From positions 1 through 64,000 of the forward strand of contig NZ_FOCL01000007.1 of assembly GCF_900110105.1 (NCBI RefSeq): 64,000 bases of DNA, given 5' to 3'. The DNA comes from Mucilaginibacter gossypiicola (lineage in GTDB: Bacteria; Bacteroidota; Bacteroidia; Sphingobacteriales; Sphingobacteriaceae). Made by a program: the position numbers and the translations under genes. Positions 18,501 through 27,183 of this stretch are shown piece by piece (the first letter of the stretch is position 1; every line of letters begins with the position of its first letter). Under the pieces are notes generated by a model. It was not told the origin of the DNA and ran no database searches. It saw only the letters and a program-made list of their open reading frames with translations.

Positions 18501-18881
18501 GCACACAGAGGTCAGTACGCTCAAAGGAACGGTACTATTTTGCCTACTTACAAAAGACTTGACTTACACTTTGCTCAGGATTTCATGATCCAGGCTGGTA
18601 AAACCAAAAATACACTTGAGTTCACTTTTGATGTGATCAACTTCACTAACTTATTGAACCGTAACTGGGGCTTATACCAAACTTCATACAGCGGTTTTAA
18701 CAACGGTGCAACTACTGTGTTAAGGTATGCCGGTGCAGATGCAACAACTGGACGTCCTACTTATTCATTCCCTTATCTTGATGCAAATAACCAAATTCCG
18801 GTTACTAAATCATTCCAGAATGATATCAGTACTCTTTCACGCTTCCAGGCGCAAATTGGTGTAAGGTATATCTTTAACTAA
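15546..18881 (+). CDS. TonB-dependent outer-membrane receptor, Oar-like
   Basis: 1111 residues: signal peptide (about 1-24, VLAQG), a carboxypeptidase-regulatory-like beta-sandwich (about 28-115, GTVTDAKGA...IPGATVT), a plug domain (about 125-250) and a long barrel ending in an aromatic strand (RYIFN). The missing SusD partner and the plug text (GGRSSAFNNITVDGALFNN, VDIAPYDVRQGNFTGA) place it with Oar/OmpA-related TonB receptors rather than SusC. Codon usage is biased to GGT/GCT-type codons, which suggests high expression. A strong terminator follows. Substrate unknown. Confidence 0.92.
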   Translation: MRKHYLLLLLLIGFSFFTGKNVLAQGVTTASINGTVTDAKGAIPGATVTMVHTPTGTVYSTVTRADGRYNIPNLRVGGPYTFKVTFIGYANYVQEGINLNIGQDQKLSAQLADNTTSLKEVTVKATTGKVINSSRTGARETISRQQIENLPTIARSLSDFTKLTPSANGLSFGGRSSAFNNITVDGALFNNSFGLSGTLGGQTSSQPISLDAIDQIQVDIAPYDVRQGNFTGAGVNTVVKSGTNEVKGTAYYYARGSKLQGYHVGPTNLNVTPVNYHTDGVAVGGPIIKNKLFLFVSGEQERITQPPATVYVAGGNGASGANVSAVQASTLDAIKAKLLSLGYDPGAYQGYNYNTYSNKLTAKLDWNIDKNNTLSAKYFYLKSYKDQPASNSGISNSDGKTAVGYGTTRAPGPNTLPFYGSGYTINNNFNIGIIELDTRISNSQSNKLTVGYSALRDFRNFLGKGLLPMVDIGNGTNAADGTQITGATATATSFGSELYTAGNLLSTNIWQFADDYTIYAGKHEFTIGTSNQIQSYTNGFAPDYNGLYTYNSASDFLNGNAAAAYTLRYSAVGNSIPYAKIKASIYSVYVQDKFHVTDNFRLTYGLRADYDQFPTTLAANTNAAALTFQGGTHVDVSKLPKNRVQLSPRVGFNWDVNGDQSTQIRGGSGLFTGSVPFVWISNQASNNGLLFGSKTITKANDPTNPALIFKPDVNANRPANAAANTSYELDVADPNLKYPKIWRTNLAVDQKLPGGVVATIEGAYTKDIRAIYHQNLVLSDGFTTMPGTEGQIRYTSKNTTPAAAAATAENPSITGLYYMKNTNKGFSYFVTGQLQKSFTNGFAASVAYTYTKSKDVNDGGSTASTIWSTRYVAGNPNADNLSNSSYVQPNRIIATVSYRKQYAKNLATTVGLVFEAANSGAISYITSNDPNNDGATNDLMYIPKNQGDIILVPGAASANGTVDNRTPAQIWNQLNAFINQDSYLSAHRGQYAQRNGTILPTYKRLDLHFAQDFMIQAGKTKNTLEFTFDVINFTNLLNRNWGLYQTSYSGFNNGATTVLRYAGADATTGRPTYSFPYLDANNQIPVTKSFQNDISTLSRFQAQIGVRYIFN

Positions 18882-18903
18882 GAATAGCTTATAACAATAT
18901 AAA

Positions 18904-18939
18904 ACAAAAAGTCCCGGCCAATTGGTCGGGACTTTTTGT
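18904..18939 (+). terminator. Intrinsic terminator of the Oar-like receptor
   Basis: 13-bp perfect stem (ACAAAAAGTCCCG with its complement, 18904-18916 and 18927-18939) containing the T-run. Confidence 0.92.
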
Positions 18940-19149
18940 TTATAGGATTTTTCTGTTGTTTAAATATGACTGTTTTTGATCGTAGAGACGTATAATTGTG
19001 TCTCTACGCGTGCAGGTCAGATATGCAAGTTCGCAAGCTTGCATACAAAGTGGCTTGGCTTGTGAAAGACGCAATTATGCGTCTCTACGTAAACCGGTTT
19101 TGGGATTGTTTTCAAGCTCCCCCTGGAAAACGTCATGCAGCAAAGCAAA
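18940..19149. other. Convergent intergenic DNA between two terminators
   Basis: About 210 nt holding only the GTAGAGACG palindromic element; no gene is seen. Confidence 0.5.
18981..19090. repeat. Palindromic repeat (GTAGAGACG family)
   Basis: CGTAGAGACG-TATAATT-GTGTCTCTACG at 18981-19008 is itself a hairpin and is matched again, imperfectly, by GACGCAATTATGCGTCTCTACG at 19069-19090. The element lies between two terminators of convergent genes. Confidence 0.65.
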
Positions 19150-19180
19150 AAAGGCGCTTAAGTGAACCCTAAGCGCCTTT
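19150..19180 (-). terminator. Intrinsic terminator of purM
   Basis: Perfect 11-bp stem AAAGGCGCTTA/TAAGCGCCTTT just past the purM stop codon, with T-rich DNA on the minus strand. Confidence 0.85.
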
Positions 19181-19199
19181 CTTTATGGTGATAAACTAT

Positions 19200-20381
19200 T
19201 TATTCGTATTCAAATACCCCAAACTCAGATGTTACGGTTACCTTCTTGGTGTCAGCCTTTTCAACGCGACCAATGATCTGCGCATCAACGCCAAAGCTTT
19301 TTGAAATGCTGATCAGGTCTGCTGCAATAGCTTCAGGTACGTACAGCTCCATACGGTGCCCCATATTAAATACCTTGTACATTTCCTGCCAGCTGGTTTT
19401 TGATTCCTCATGAATGAGTTTAAACAGCGGAGGGACAGGGAACAGGTTATCTTTTATGATGTGCAGACCTTCTACAAAGTGTAATACTTTGGTTTGTGCG
19501 CCACCACTGCAATGTACCATGCCATGTACCTGGTTGCGGTAGCCATCCAAAATTTGTTTGATAATGGGAGCGTAAGTACGGGTAGCGCTTAAAACAAGCT
19601 TGCCTGCAGTTACAGTTTGGCTATTGCCTATCTCTATAGCGTCGGTAAGGTTTTTACTTCCCGAAAAGATTAGCTCATAAGGAATAGCAGCGTCATAACT
19701 CTCAGGGAATTTTTCGGCAATAGTTTTATTGAACACATCATGACGGGCAGATGTGAGGCCGTTTGAGCCCATGCCGCCGTTGTATTCTTTTTCGTAGTTG
19801 GCTTGTCCGTATGATGCAAGGCCTACAATAACATCGCCGGGCTCAATACGGTGGTTTGATACCACGTCATCGCGTTTCATACGGCAGGTAACCGTCGAAT
19901 CAACAATAACGGTACGTACCAGGTCGCCTACATCGGCAGTTTCGCCGCCGGTTGAATAGATGCCAATGCCGGCTTCACGCAGTTCGGCCAAAATTTCTTC
20001 GGTACCGTTAATAATAGCTGCAATAACTTCGCCCGGGATCAGGTTTTTATTGCGGCCAATGGTTGATGACAACAAGATGTTATCTGTTGCGCCAACGCAA
20101 AGCAGATCGTCCAGGTTCATGATGATGGCATCCTGGGCTATACCGCGCCATACAGATATATCACCTGTCTCTTTCCAGTAAGTATAAGCCAGTGACGATT
20201 TGGTGCCTGCACCATCGGCATGCATAATGTTGCAGTATTCCTGATCGCCGGTTAAAATATCCGGTACTATTTTGCAAAATGCTTTTGGAAAAATGCCTTT
20301 GTCGATGTTTTTTATGGCATTGTGAACGTCATCTTTGGAGGCTGATACGCCACGCTGATCATATCTTTGCGAAGAAATCAT
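19200..20381 (-). CDS. purM: Phosphoribosylformylglycinamidine cyclo-ligase (AIR synthetase)
   Basis: 393 residues from ATG 20381. It closes the imidazole ring in purine synthesis, turning FGAM and ATP into AIR. The ATP/FGAM site HADGAGTKS (about 57), NLDDLLCVGA, the STGGETADVGDLVRT loop and GMVHCSGGAQTKVL mark the family. It is longer than the E. coli enzyme, as is usual in Bacteroidota. A -7 box lies three nucleotides before the start, so the transcript is probably leaderless. The next enzyme upstream in the pathway, PurL, is encoded separately at 51790. Confidence 0.96.
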   Translation of the reverse strand: MISSQRYDQRGVSASKDDVHNAIKNIDKGIFPKAFCKIVPDILTGDQEYCNIMHADGAGTKSSLAYTYWKETGDISVWRGIAQDAIIMNLDDLLCVGATDNILLSSTIGRNKNLIPGEVIAAIINGTEEILAELREAGIGIYSTGGETADVGDLVRTVIVDSTVTCRMKRDDVVSNHRIEPGDVIVGLASYGQANYEKEYNGGMGSNGLTSARHDVFNKTIAEKFPESYDAAIPYELIFSGSKNLTDAIEIGNSQTVTAGKLVLSATRTYAPIIKQILDGYRNQVHGMVHCSGGAQTKVLHFVEGLHIIKDNLFPVPPLFKLIHEESKTSWQEMYKVFNMGHRMELYVPEAIAADLISISKSFGVDAQIIGRVEKADTKKVTVTSEFGVFEYE

Positions 20382-20384
20382 GGG

Positions 20385-20392
20385 CAAATATA
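20385..20392 (-). promoter_or_regulatory. -7 box of purM
   Basis: TATATTTG on the minus strand, then CCC and the ATG. The very short gap predicts a leaderless or nearly leaderless mRNA. Confidence 0.55.
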
Positions 20393-20463
20393 AGGCTATT
20401 AGGTTAAATTGAACGAATGGGCTTTCTGTATAAAGTAAAATGAGTTTTAATTAAATCGCGCTT

Positions 20464-20628
20464 TTAATATTCCCATCCATCGTACTTAATATTGGGAACT
20501 TCAATTTTAGGTGTTTGCCTTATTTTTCGGTTTCGCTGTTTTTTTTAACATTTTCTAAAACCGGCTTTAGGCTTTACCTCATATTTTCGATTAAACCAAT
20601 GTTCGATTTGTTGATTTCTTAAAGACAT
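20464..20628 (-). pseudogene. Small basic protein gene interrupted by an in-frame TAA
   Basis: From ATG 20628 the minus strand reads MSLRNQQIEHWFNRKYEVK, continues to GFRKC, then TAA (20545-20547), then KKQRNRKIRQTPKIEV and ends KYDGWEY before a second TAA at 20464-20466. Both parts are in the same frame and both look protein-like: basic, aromatic and with a tidy end. So one 54-residue protein appears split by a nonsense codon beside an A8 run. Two compensating one-base changes (loss of G, gain of A) would also explain it. Function unknown. Confidence 0.5.
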
Positions 20629-20831
20629 ATAATTGGCTTTGGGTAAGTTTAATAATTAATTAGGTAATGTAAATATGCTCCAATTTAGTTTAATGAATAT
20701 AAACTGTTGGAAATTGTGTTTCTTTGTAAGAAAATAGACTAATACACATCCTTAGTCTGTTTTATCAGGTTAATCGAAAAATAATTCGCGCTGATAATAC
20801 TTCATCGGCAGGATTAGTATTTACTTCTGTT

Positions 20832-22607
20832 ATGTTAAAAACACTTTCCTACAAAATAAACCGCTGGCGGCTAAAGCGTAACAGCCAACGTAACTTTTTA
20901 ATTTATTGCAGCGTTTTTGTAGGCTTTGTAGGCGGACTGGCAGCAGTAGCCCTTAAGTTTTTAGTGCATTTAATGGAAGAGCTGAGCCACAATATATCAT
21001 CGCACCTGTATTATCATATAGCGTATGTGTTTTTACCAGCAATTGGCATTTTGGGTACGGTAGCTTATCAGCACCTGATAAACCGCGATAAGATTGAAAA
21101 AGGCATAGGCAAAATCCTCATCAATATCAAAAAGAACCGCTCGAACATTAAGGTCAATAATATTTATTCGCACCTGATCACAAGTTCATTAACTGTAGGT
21201 TTCGGAGGATCTGCAGGGTTGGAGGCACCTATTGTTTGTACAGGCACGGCTATTGGCTCAAACGTGGGTAAGTTTTTTAAGCTCACGCCCTATGAAAAAA
21301 CGGTACTGTTAGCAGCTGGATCATCGGCTGGTATAGCAGCGGTATTCAATAGCCCTATAGCGGGTGTTTTATTTTCGCTCGAGATATTGATAGGGGAGAT
21401 CACCATCCCAACATTTATTCCTTTATTAATAGCCTCGGCTACTGGTGTGGTTGTTTCAAAGGCCTTGTACTCGGGCCAGTTGTTTCACCTGGTTACTGAG
21501 GGCTGGGTAATGAACGCATTGCCCTTTTATGTGGCCCTTGGTGTACTAAGCGGATGGGTTGCTATTTATATAGCCAAAGTAGGTGGTAAATTAGAGAGCG
21601 GCATATTTAAAAAACAAAACCGATATGTGAGGGCCGTTGCAGGCGGTGTGATCCTTGGATTGATGATTGCGATATTTCCGCAGTTGTTCGGCGAAGGCTA
21701 TCATTACCTTACAGCCATTTTAAATGGTAATATCCATGTTTTGAAAGAGGAAACTTTATTTAGTGAGTGGCTGGATCAGCCGCTTGTTATGCTGCTGTTT
21801 ATAGCGGCATTAGTGTTTATGAAAATTATTGCAGCCGGCATCACCATAGGTGCAGGCGGTAACGGCGGTACCTTTGCGCCAACCATGTTTACCGGGGCTT
21901 TTCTTGGTTTACTGGTGGCTTATGGCGTTAACCAAACCGGGTTTATACATTTAAATACGGTTAATTTTATTGCTGTGGGCATGGCCGGTGCGCTGGCCGG
22001 TGTGTTGCATGCGCCACTTACAGCCATATTCCTGATAGCCGAAATTACAGGTGGATACGTGCTGTTTATTCCGCTTATGATCGTATCGGCTATATCTTAT
22101 ATCATATCGCGCTACTCGTCGCCACACAACATGTACTGGAGCCATCTTATTCATGAAAACAATATCCAGCCTGGCCAGGATTACGGTATGTTGAATTCCA
22201 TAACGCTTGATAGTATTATCAATCGTAAATACACCGCTGTTGATAAATTAATGACAGTGACTGATTTTTATAAAGTATTGGCCAAAACAGACGCTAATAT
22301 TTTCCCTGTACTGAAAGATGATGGCAGTTTGGAAGGAGTAGTGCTGATAGATGATATCCGCCGCAGGTTATTTAATAAGGAGATAGCTGATAGTTTGATA
22401 GCAGATATTATGATAGAGCCGCCAACAGTAATTGACTATGAGCAACCGGCCAGCAGCGTTATGGATACTTTTGATGCTATTGATGTTTGGCAGTTACCGG
22501 TGGTAAAAGATGAAGTTTTTATCGGGTTTATTTCCAAATCAGCATTGTTATCTAAATACCGGGCAGTGCTTATTGAGCAGCACAAGGCGAGTGATTTGTT
22601 TGCGTGA
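20832..22607 (+). CDS. ClC-family chloride channel/transporter with CBS pair
   Basis: 591 residues: membrane domain with about 10-12 helices (about 25-440), then two CBS domains (about 455-590) that usually sense nucleotides. GFGGSAGLEAPI carries the gating glutamate of the GREGP motif, and GAGGNGGTFAPTMFTGA matches the GGxFxP anion-binding motif. The first motif, GSGIP, is not recognisable: the corresponding stretch reads EKGIGKIL, so the central serine of the selectivity filter may be replaced. It sits in the inner membrane. No operon partner. Confidence 0.92.
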   Translation: MLKTLSYKINRWRLKRNSQRNFLIYCSVFVGFVGGLAAVALKFLVHLMEELSHNISSHLYYHIAYVFLPAIGILGTVAYQHLINRDKIEKGIGKILINIKKNRSNIKVNNIYSHLITSSLTVGFGGSAGLEAPIVCTGTAIGSNVGKFFKLTPYEKTVLLAAGSSAGIAAVFNSPIAGVLFSLEILIGEITIPTFIPLLIASATGVVVSKALYSGQLFHLVTEGWVMNALPFYVALGVLSGWVAIYIAKVGGKLESGIFKKQNRYVRAVAGGVILGLMIAIFPQLFGEGYHYLTAILNGNIHVLKEETLFSEWLDQPLVMLLFIAALVFMKIIAAGITIGAGGNGGTFAPTMFTGAFLGLLVAYGVNQTGFIHLNTVNFIAVGMAGALAGVLHAPLTAIFLIAEITGGYVLFIPLMIVSAISYIISRYSSPHNMYWSHLIHENNIQPGQDYGMLNSITLDSIINRKYTAVDKLMTVTDFYKVLAKTDANIFPVLKDDGSLEGVVLIDDIRRRLFNKEIADSLIADIMIEPPTVIDYEQPASSVMDTFDAIDVWQLPVVKDEVFIGFISKSALLSKYRAVLIEQHKASDLFA

Positions 22608-22622
22608 TAGTAGGCTTAAAAA

Positions 22623-22736
22623 ATGTCATTGCGAGCGCAGCGCGGCAATCTCGTAGCCAATGCATGTACGCCTACATTGCTACGAGATTGCCACGTCGCC
22701 CAGACGCTTTGGCCGTTCCGCTCCTCGCAATGACAT
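22623..22736. repeat. Palindromic repeat (GTCATTGCGAG family)
   Basis: Outer 13-bp perfect arms (22623-22635, 22724-22736) and an inner 14-bp pair (GGCAATCTCGTAGC at 22644-22657 with 22679-22692). The ends are the same GTCATTGCGAG/CTCGCAATGAC seen at 462-543, 41855-41948 and 54801-54884. Confidence 0.8.
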
Positions 22737-22745
22737 GATAAATAA

Positions 22746-22780
22746 CAAAAAATGCCACTAACTCTAAAATTAGTGGCATT
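22746..22780 (-). terminator. Intrinsic terminator of glnN
   Basis: Perfect 11-bp stem AATGCCACTAA/TTAGTGGCATT (22751-22761, 22770-22780) followed by a T-run on the minus strand. Confidence 0.9.
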
Positions 22781-22800
22781 GTATAAATGAGTAATCTTAC

Positions 22801-24975
22801 CTATTTGATAAACAACAGCTCCCTGAATTTAGGTAACGGCCATAAACGATCGTCAATCAGTTGTTCAAGCTTGTCGACGTGGTAGCGGATAGGCTGGAAG
22901 AAAGATTTTACCTTTTCATCATAATCGATGGCACGCTGGCGGATATCATCGATAACGTTAGCCTTTTTACGCTCATTAACCATTTGCTCGGTATTGGTTT
23001 TAATGAAGTTGACATGCTCCGAAATCCTGTTGATAATATCAAGCTGCGAAGCATAAGTTGATTCAGCCAAACCGATGTCTTTTAAGCCTTTTACATTTTC
23101 AATCAGGTTGCTTTGGTAGGAAACTGCTGCAGGAATGATGATGTTCATCACCATTTCGCCAATTACACGGGCTTCTATTTGTAGTTTTTTATAGAAAGCA
23201 TCCAGCAGGATCTCATGGCGGGCATGGGCCTCACGTACTGTAAATACACCGGTTTCGGCAAACAGGTTTTCTGATTTGTCGCTCAATAGGGCATCCAATG
23301 CCTTTGGTGTGGTTTTAACATTTGGCAAACCTCTTAATGCAGCTTCTTTTTCCCATTCTTCGCTGTATCCATTTCCCTCAAAGCGGATATTTTTTGACTC
23401 TTTGATGTATTTTTTGATCACCATTAATAAAGCAAGATCTTTTTTCTCGCCTTTTTTCATCAGTTTATCTACATCATACTTAAATTTCTTAAGCTGATCG
23501 GCAACGATGAGGTTAAGAATGGTCATTGGGCTGGCCGAGTTGGCTGATGAACCTACCGCGCGCAGCTCGAACTTGTTGCCGGTGAAGGCGAAAGGTGAGG
23601 TTCGGTTACGATCGGTATTATCGGGCAAAATTTGCGGGATCTTAGGGATGCCCTGCCATAGCAGGTTTTCTTCCTTGATCTTTTTGCTGATGCGCGATGT
23701 TTCTATCTCATCAAGCACATCATTAAGCTGGCTGCCCAGGAATATTGATATAATGGCCGGAGGGGCTTCATTGGCACCTAAACGGTGATCGTTATTAACT
23801 GATGCAATAGATGCCCTTAACAGGTCGGCATGTTCATGAACCGCTTTTATGGTGTTCACAAAAAAGGTAAGGAACATGAGGTTGTTTTTAGGCGTTTTAC
23901 CTGGCGACAACAGGTTTTTGCCTGTGTTGGTTATCAGCGACCAGTTATTGTGCTTGCCCGAGCCATTGATGCCGGCATAAGGTTTTTCGTGCAGTAGTAC
24001 CTTAAAGTTATGGCGTTTAGCTACGCGGTCCATCAAATCCATCAGCAATTGATTGTGGTCAATGGCCAGGTTGATCTCTTCGTATATAGGTGCGCACTCA
24101 AATTGAGATGGCGCAACTTCGTTATGGCGGGTTTTAAGCGGGATACCTAATTGCAGGGCCTCAGCTTCCATATCCTGCATGTATGCATACACACGCTCGG
24201 GTATTGAACCAAAGTAATGATCTTCCAATTGCTGGTTTTTTGCCGATATGTGACCAAACAACGTGCGACCGGTTAAGTAAAGATCCGGGCGGGCATTAAA
24301 TAAGGCGATATCAACCAAAAAGTATTCCTGTTCGATACCTAATGAAGCGTTTACCTTTTCAATGCCTTTATCAAAATAGTGGCAAACGTCAACGGCCGCT
24401 TTGTCAAGCACGTTCAGTGCCTTTAATAAAGGTACTTTATAATCAAGCGCTTCGCCGGTGTAGGATACAAATACTGTTGGGATACACAGGGTACGCGCCA
24501 TTAAAAAGGCTGGCGAAGAGGGGTCCCAGGCAGTATAACCGCGGGCCTCAAATGTATTGCGGATACCGCCGCTCGGGAAGCTTGAAGCATCAGGCTCCTG
24601 CTGCGCAAGGGCATCGCCCGAAAAGCGTTCAATAGCACCGCCATCTGCAGTAGGTTCAAAAAAGGCATCATGCTTTTCGGCAGTGGTGCCGGTAAGCGGC
24701 TGAAACCAGTGTGTATAATGAGTTGCACCTTTACCTAAAGCCCAGGCTTTCATTGCCGAAGCTATCTGTTCTGCCAGGTCGCGCGGAATTGGTTCTCCTT
24801 TTTCAATTGAATTAACTATTCCCTGATAGGCCTCTGATGAAAGATATTCTTTCATCTTCTTTTTATCAAAAACATTCGACCCAAAATAATCGGAAATTTT
24901 TGGTGAAGGTGGTTTTACTTCAGGGATAGTTCTTGAAAGTACATCCTGTAAGGCTTTAAAACGGATATTGGACAT
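22801..24975 (-). CDS. glnN: Glutamine synthetase type III
   Basis: 724 residues, the usual length of GSIII (GlnN), the large dodecameric glutamine synthetase of Bacteroidota and cyanobacteria. It condenses ammonia with glutamate using ATP. Family marks include THYTHWFQPLTG, AEKHDAFFEP, RHNEVAPSQFECAPIYEE, GINGSGKHNNWS, NEAPPAIIS and the C-terminal helical part. It is divergent from an ammonium transporter, and together with the other Amt gene at 29369 it forms a nitrogen-assimilation region. Confidence 0.97.
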   Translation of the reverse strand: MSNIRFKALQDVLSRTIPEVKPPSPKISDYFGSNVFDKKKMKEYLSSEAYQGIVNSIEKGEPIPRDLAEQIASAMKAWALGKGATHYTHWFQPLTGTTAEKHDAFFEPTADGGAIERFSGDALAQQEPDASSFPSGGIRNTFEARGYTAWDPSSPAFLMARTLCIPTVFVSYTGEALDYKVPLLKALNVLDKAAVDVCHYFDKGIEKVNASLGIEQEYFLVDIALFNARPDLYLTGRTLFGHISAKNQQLEDHYFGSIPERVYAYMQDMEAEALQLGIPLKTRHNEVAPSQFECAPIYEEINLAIDHNQLLMDLMDRVAKRHNFKVLLHEKPYAGINGSGKHNNWSLITNTGKNLLSPGKTPKNNLMFLTFFVNTIKAVHEHADLLRASIASVNNDHRLGANEAPPAIISIFLGSQLNDVLDEIETSRISKKIKEENLLWQGIPKIPQILPDNTDRNRTSPFAFTGNKFELRAVGSSANSASPMTILNLIVADQLKKFKYDVDKLMKKGEKKDLALLMVIKKYIKESKNIRFEGNGYSEEWEKEAALRGLPNVKTTPKALDALLSDKSENLFAETGVFTVREAHARHEILLDAFYKKLQIEARVIGEMVMNIIIPAAVSYQSNLIENVKGLKDIGLAESTYASQLDIINRISEHVNFIKTNTEQMVNERKKANVIDDIRQRAIDYDEKVKSFFQPIRYHVDKLEQLIDDRLWPLPKFRELLFIK

Positions 24976-25006
24976 ATTTTATGAGGTTTAAATAAAGGTT
25001 AGTTTC

Positions 25007-25014
25007 CAAAATTA
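25007..25014 (-). promoter_or_regulatory. -7 box of glnN
   Basis: TAATTTTG on the minus strand about 32 nt before the glnN start codon; no TTG at the right distance. Confidence 0.45.
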
Positions 25015-25505
25015 TAACTATCCTTTTAAAATACGGGGTAAAATTAAGTGAAATATAACATACCACCTAATCATTAAAAAAACTGAAATATTTTAAAGGA
25101 AAATCTTAATTCTTCTGGAATTTCTATCTGAAATTGATTGAATCCTGTTTTTTTTAATGTTTTTGTCGATATTTTTTGTTTTAATTCTGATTAATCACTG
25201 TTTTTAACTTTAAAAATTAAGTTTTTTGATTTTTTTAATGATGAAATTGAATTTATATTGAAAATAACATTTTTAAATAATTAAAAAATGGCATTTTGTA
25301 AGCCTTGTTTTTGCAATTTTCATAATTTTTCAATTTTTTACCATTAATTTATCATTAATAATTTGTTATTCTTAAAAATACTACCTAATTTCAGAAAATA
25401 ATTTACGAAAACACACCAATTATTATGCTTTTTATAAAAAAATTAAAAAGTTTACAGGTAAAAAGAAGGATTTGGAGAGAAAAGGTGTTTTGTAACTAAG
25501 AATAG

Positions 25506-25567
25506 CAATCAAACTAAATTTAATACAACAATCAAACTAATTAATTTTTAAAAAACAATCAAACTAA
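25506..25567 (+). repeat. Three direct CAATCAAACTAA repeats before amt
   Basis: Identical 12-mers at 25506, 25529 and 25556, spaced 23 and 27 nt, the last ending 8 nt before the ATG. They may be protein-binding sites on the leader RNA or DNA, or sequence that favours translation initiation. Confidence 0.7.
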
Positions 25568-25575
25568 TTTAAACG

Positions 25576-27183
25576 ATGAAAGTAGGTTCTACAAAACACA
25601 ACTTCCTAAGTGCAGTCCGACAGCTGACACGTGAAAAATGGGCGCTGGGAGCAACCATTTTTACAGGGAAAATGATTGGCTTGTTGCTGGTATTTGCCGC
25701 AATGATGGTTTTGCCAGGTGTATTTGGTACAAAAGCTAACGCTGCTGAAACATACACCGCCCATGAAACAGCATTAATTAACACAGTTAATACTGTTTGG
25801 ACACTGGTTGCTGCCTTTTTAGTATTTGGCATGCAGGCGGGTTTCGTTATGCTCGAAGCTGGTTTTGCCCGTAAGCGCGAAACAGTGAACGTGTTGATGG
25901 AGTGTATTTTTGATACTTGTCTTTGTGGTTTACTGTTTTACGCTATTGGTTACGCCTTTATGTTTGGCAATGGCAACGGCTTTATTGGCTGGGGCGGTCC
26001 TGATGGCAAAACCTGGTTCTTCCTTCAAAATACTCCTGAAACCTATGGTTCAACCGGTATCCCGGTATTGGCACACTGGATTTTCCAGTACGCTTTTGCT
26101 GATACCTGCTCAACTATCGTGTCAGGTGCTATGATTGGTCGTACCAGTTTCCGTGGCGATATTCTTTACAGTATTGGTATTACCGGCTTTATCTATCCTA
26201 TCATCGGTCACTGGGCTTGGGGTCCGGATGGTTTCCTTGCTACAATGGGAACTTCAGGTTTCTTCAAATCAATAAGCGCTCAGCCTTTCCGTGACTTTGC
26301 TGGTTCAACAGTGGTACATACTATTGGTGGTGTGGCTTCATTGGCCGGTGCAATGGTATTAGGCCCGCGTTTAGGCAGAATATTTGCCCGCGATGATAAA
26401 GAAAAAGGCGGTTTGCCTCCAGGTCACAACTTATTGGTTGCTGCTGTAGGTGGATTTTTACTTTGGTTTGGTTGGTATGGTTTTAACCCTGGTTCAACAT
26501 TGTCAGCAATGGACATGCAGGGTATTGGCCGCGTTGCAGCTAATACTACGCTTGCTGCCTGTGCTGGTGGTTTTACCGCTATGCTTGCTGCTTTGTGGTT
26601 TGGCCCAACAAAAGGCAAATTTGATTTGGCCTTTACAATTAATGGTTTCCTTGCAGGTTTAGTTGCTATTACCTGTCCTTGTTACTGGGTAAGTCCATTC
26701 GGTGCTATCCTTTTAGGTGCTGTATCTGGTTTCATCATCTTCGGTGGTGTTTACCTTATCGAGTGGTTCCGTATTGATGATCCGGTTGGTGCAGTATCTG
26801 TACACGGTCTTAACGGTATCTGGGGTACTATCTCTTTAGGTTTATTTGCTTCTGGTCAGTATGGTGCTACAGGCCCAACTGGTGCCGATAATTCAGCTCC
26901 TGTAACCGGTTTGTTTTACGGTGGTGGCTTCGATGTATTGAAAGCTCAGCTTATCGGTAGTCTTACTATTACTCTTGCGGTATTTGTGGTAAGCTATGTG
27001 ATGATGTTTGTGATCAACAAATTAGGTCATCCATGGAAATTACGTATCGAAGAGCATGGCGAAACAGGTACAGGTGGTATCGACGTATTCGACCACGGTA
27101 TCGAAGTTTACCCTGTTCAGGATGATGAGATCAGCTTAAGCGGCCTTTTTGATAAAGGTGCTAAAGTTGCTTCTGAAGCTTAA
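25576..27183 (+). CDS. amt: Ammonium transporter (Amt family), long form
   Basis: 535 residues, inner membrane. An extended N-terminus (residues 1-55, with its own hydrophobic stretch ending KANAAE, perhaps a cleaved signal) precedes eleven Amt helices. The two pore histidines lie in FAGSTVVHTIGG and GAVSVHGLNGIWG. The cytoplasmic tail is long (about 475-535, EEHGETGTGGIDVFDHG), longer than in E. coli AmtB, and may bind a regulator. It is divergent from glnN. Confidence 0.95.
   Translation: MKVGSTKHNFLSAVRQLTREKWALGATIFTGKMIGLLLVFAAMMVLPGVFGTKANAAETYTAHETALINTVNTVWTLVAAFLVFGMQAGFVMLEAGFARKRETVNVLMECIFDTCLCGLLFYAIGYAFMFGNGNGFIGWGGPDGKTWFFLQNTPETYGSTGIPVLAHWIFQYAFADTCSTIVSGAMIGRTSFRGDILYSIGITGFIYPIIGHWAWGPDGFLATMGTSGFFKSISAQPFRDFAGSTVVHTIGGVASLAGAMVLGPRLGRIFARDDKEKGGLPPGHNLLVAAVGGFLLWFGWYGFNPGSTLSAMDMQGIGRVAANTTLAACAGGFTAMLAALWFGPTKGKFDLAFTINGFLAGLVAITCPCYWVSPFGAILLGAVSGFIIFGGVYLIEWFRIDDPVGAVSVHGLNGIWGTISLGLFASGQYGATGPTGADNSAPVTGLFYGGGFDVLKAQLIGSLTITLAVFVVSYVMMFVINKLGHPWKLRIEEHGETGTGGIDVFDHGIEVYPVQDDEISLSGLFDKGAKVASEA

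Larger units (their letters stand above)
24976..25575. other. AT-rich divergent regulatory region between glnN and amt
   Basis: 600 nt, strongly AT-rich, with no reading frame of note. It holds the glnN -7 box (TAATTTTG, minus, 25007-25014) and three CAATCAAACTAA repeats just before the amt start codon. Its length suggests binding of regulators that respond to nitrogen state, but no known site is recognised. Confidence 0.55.
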
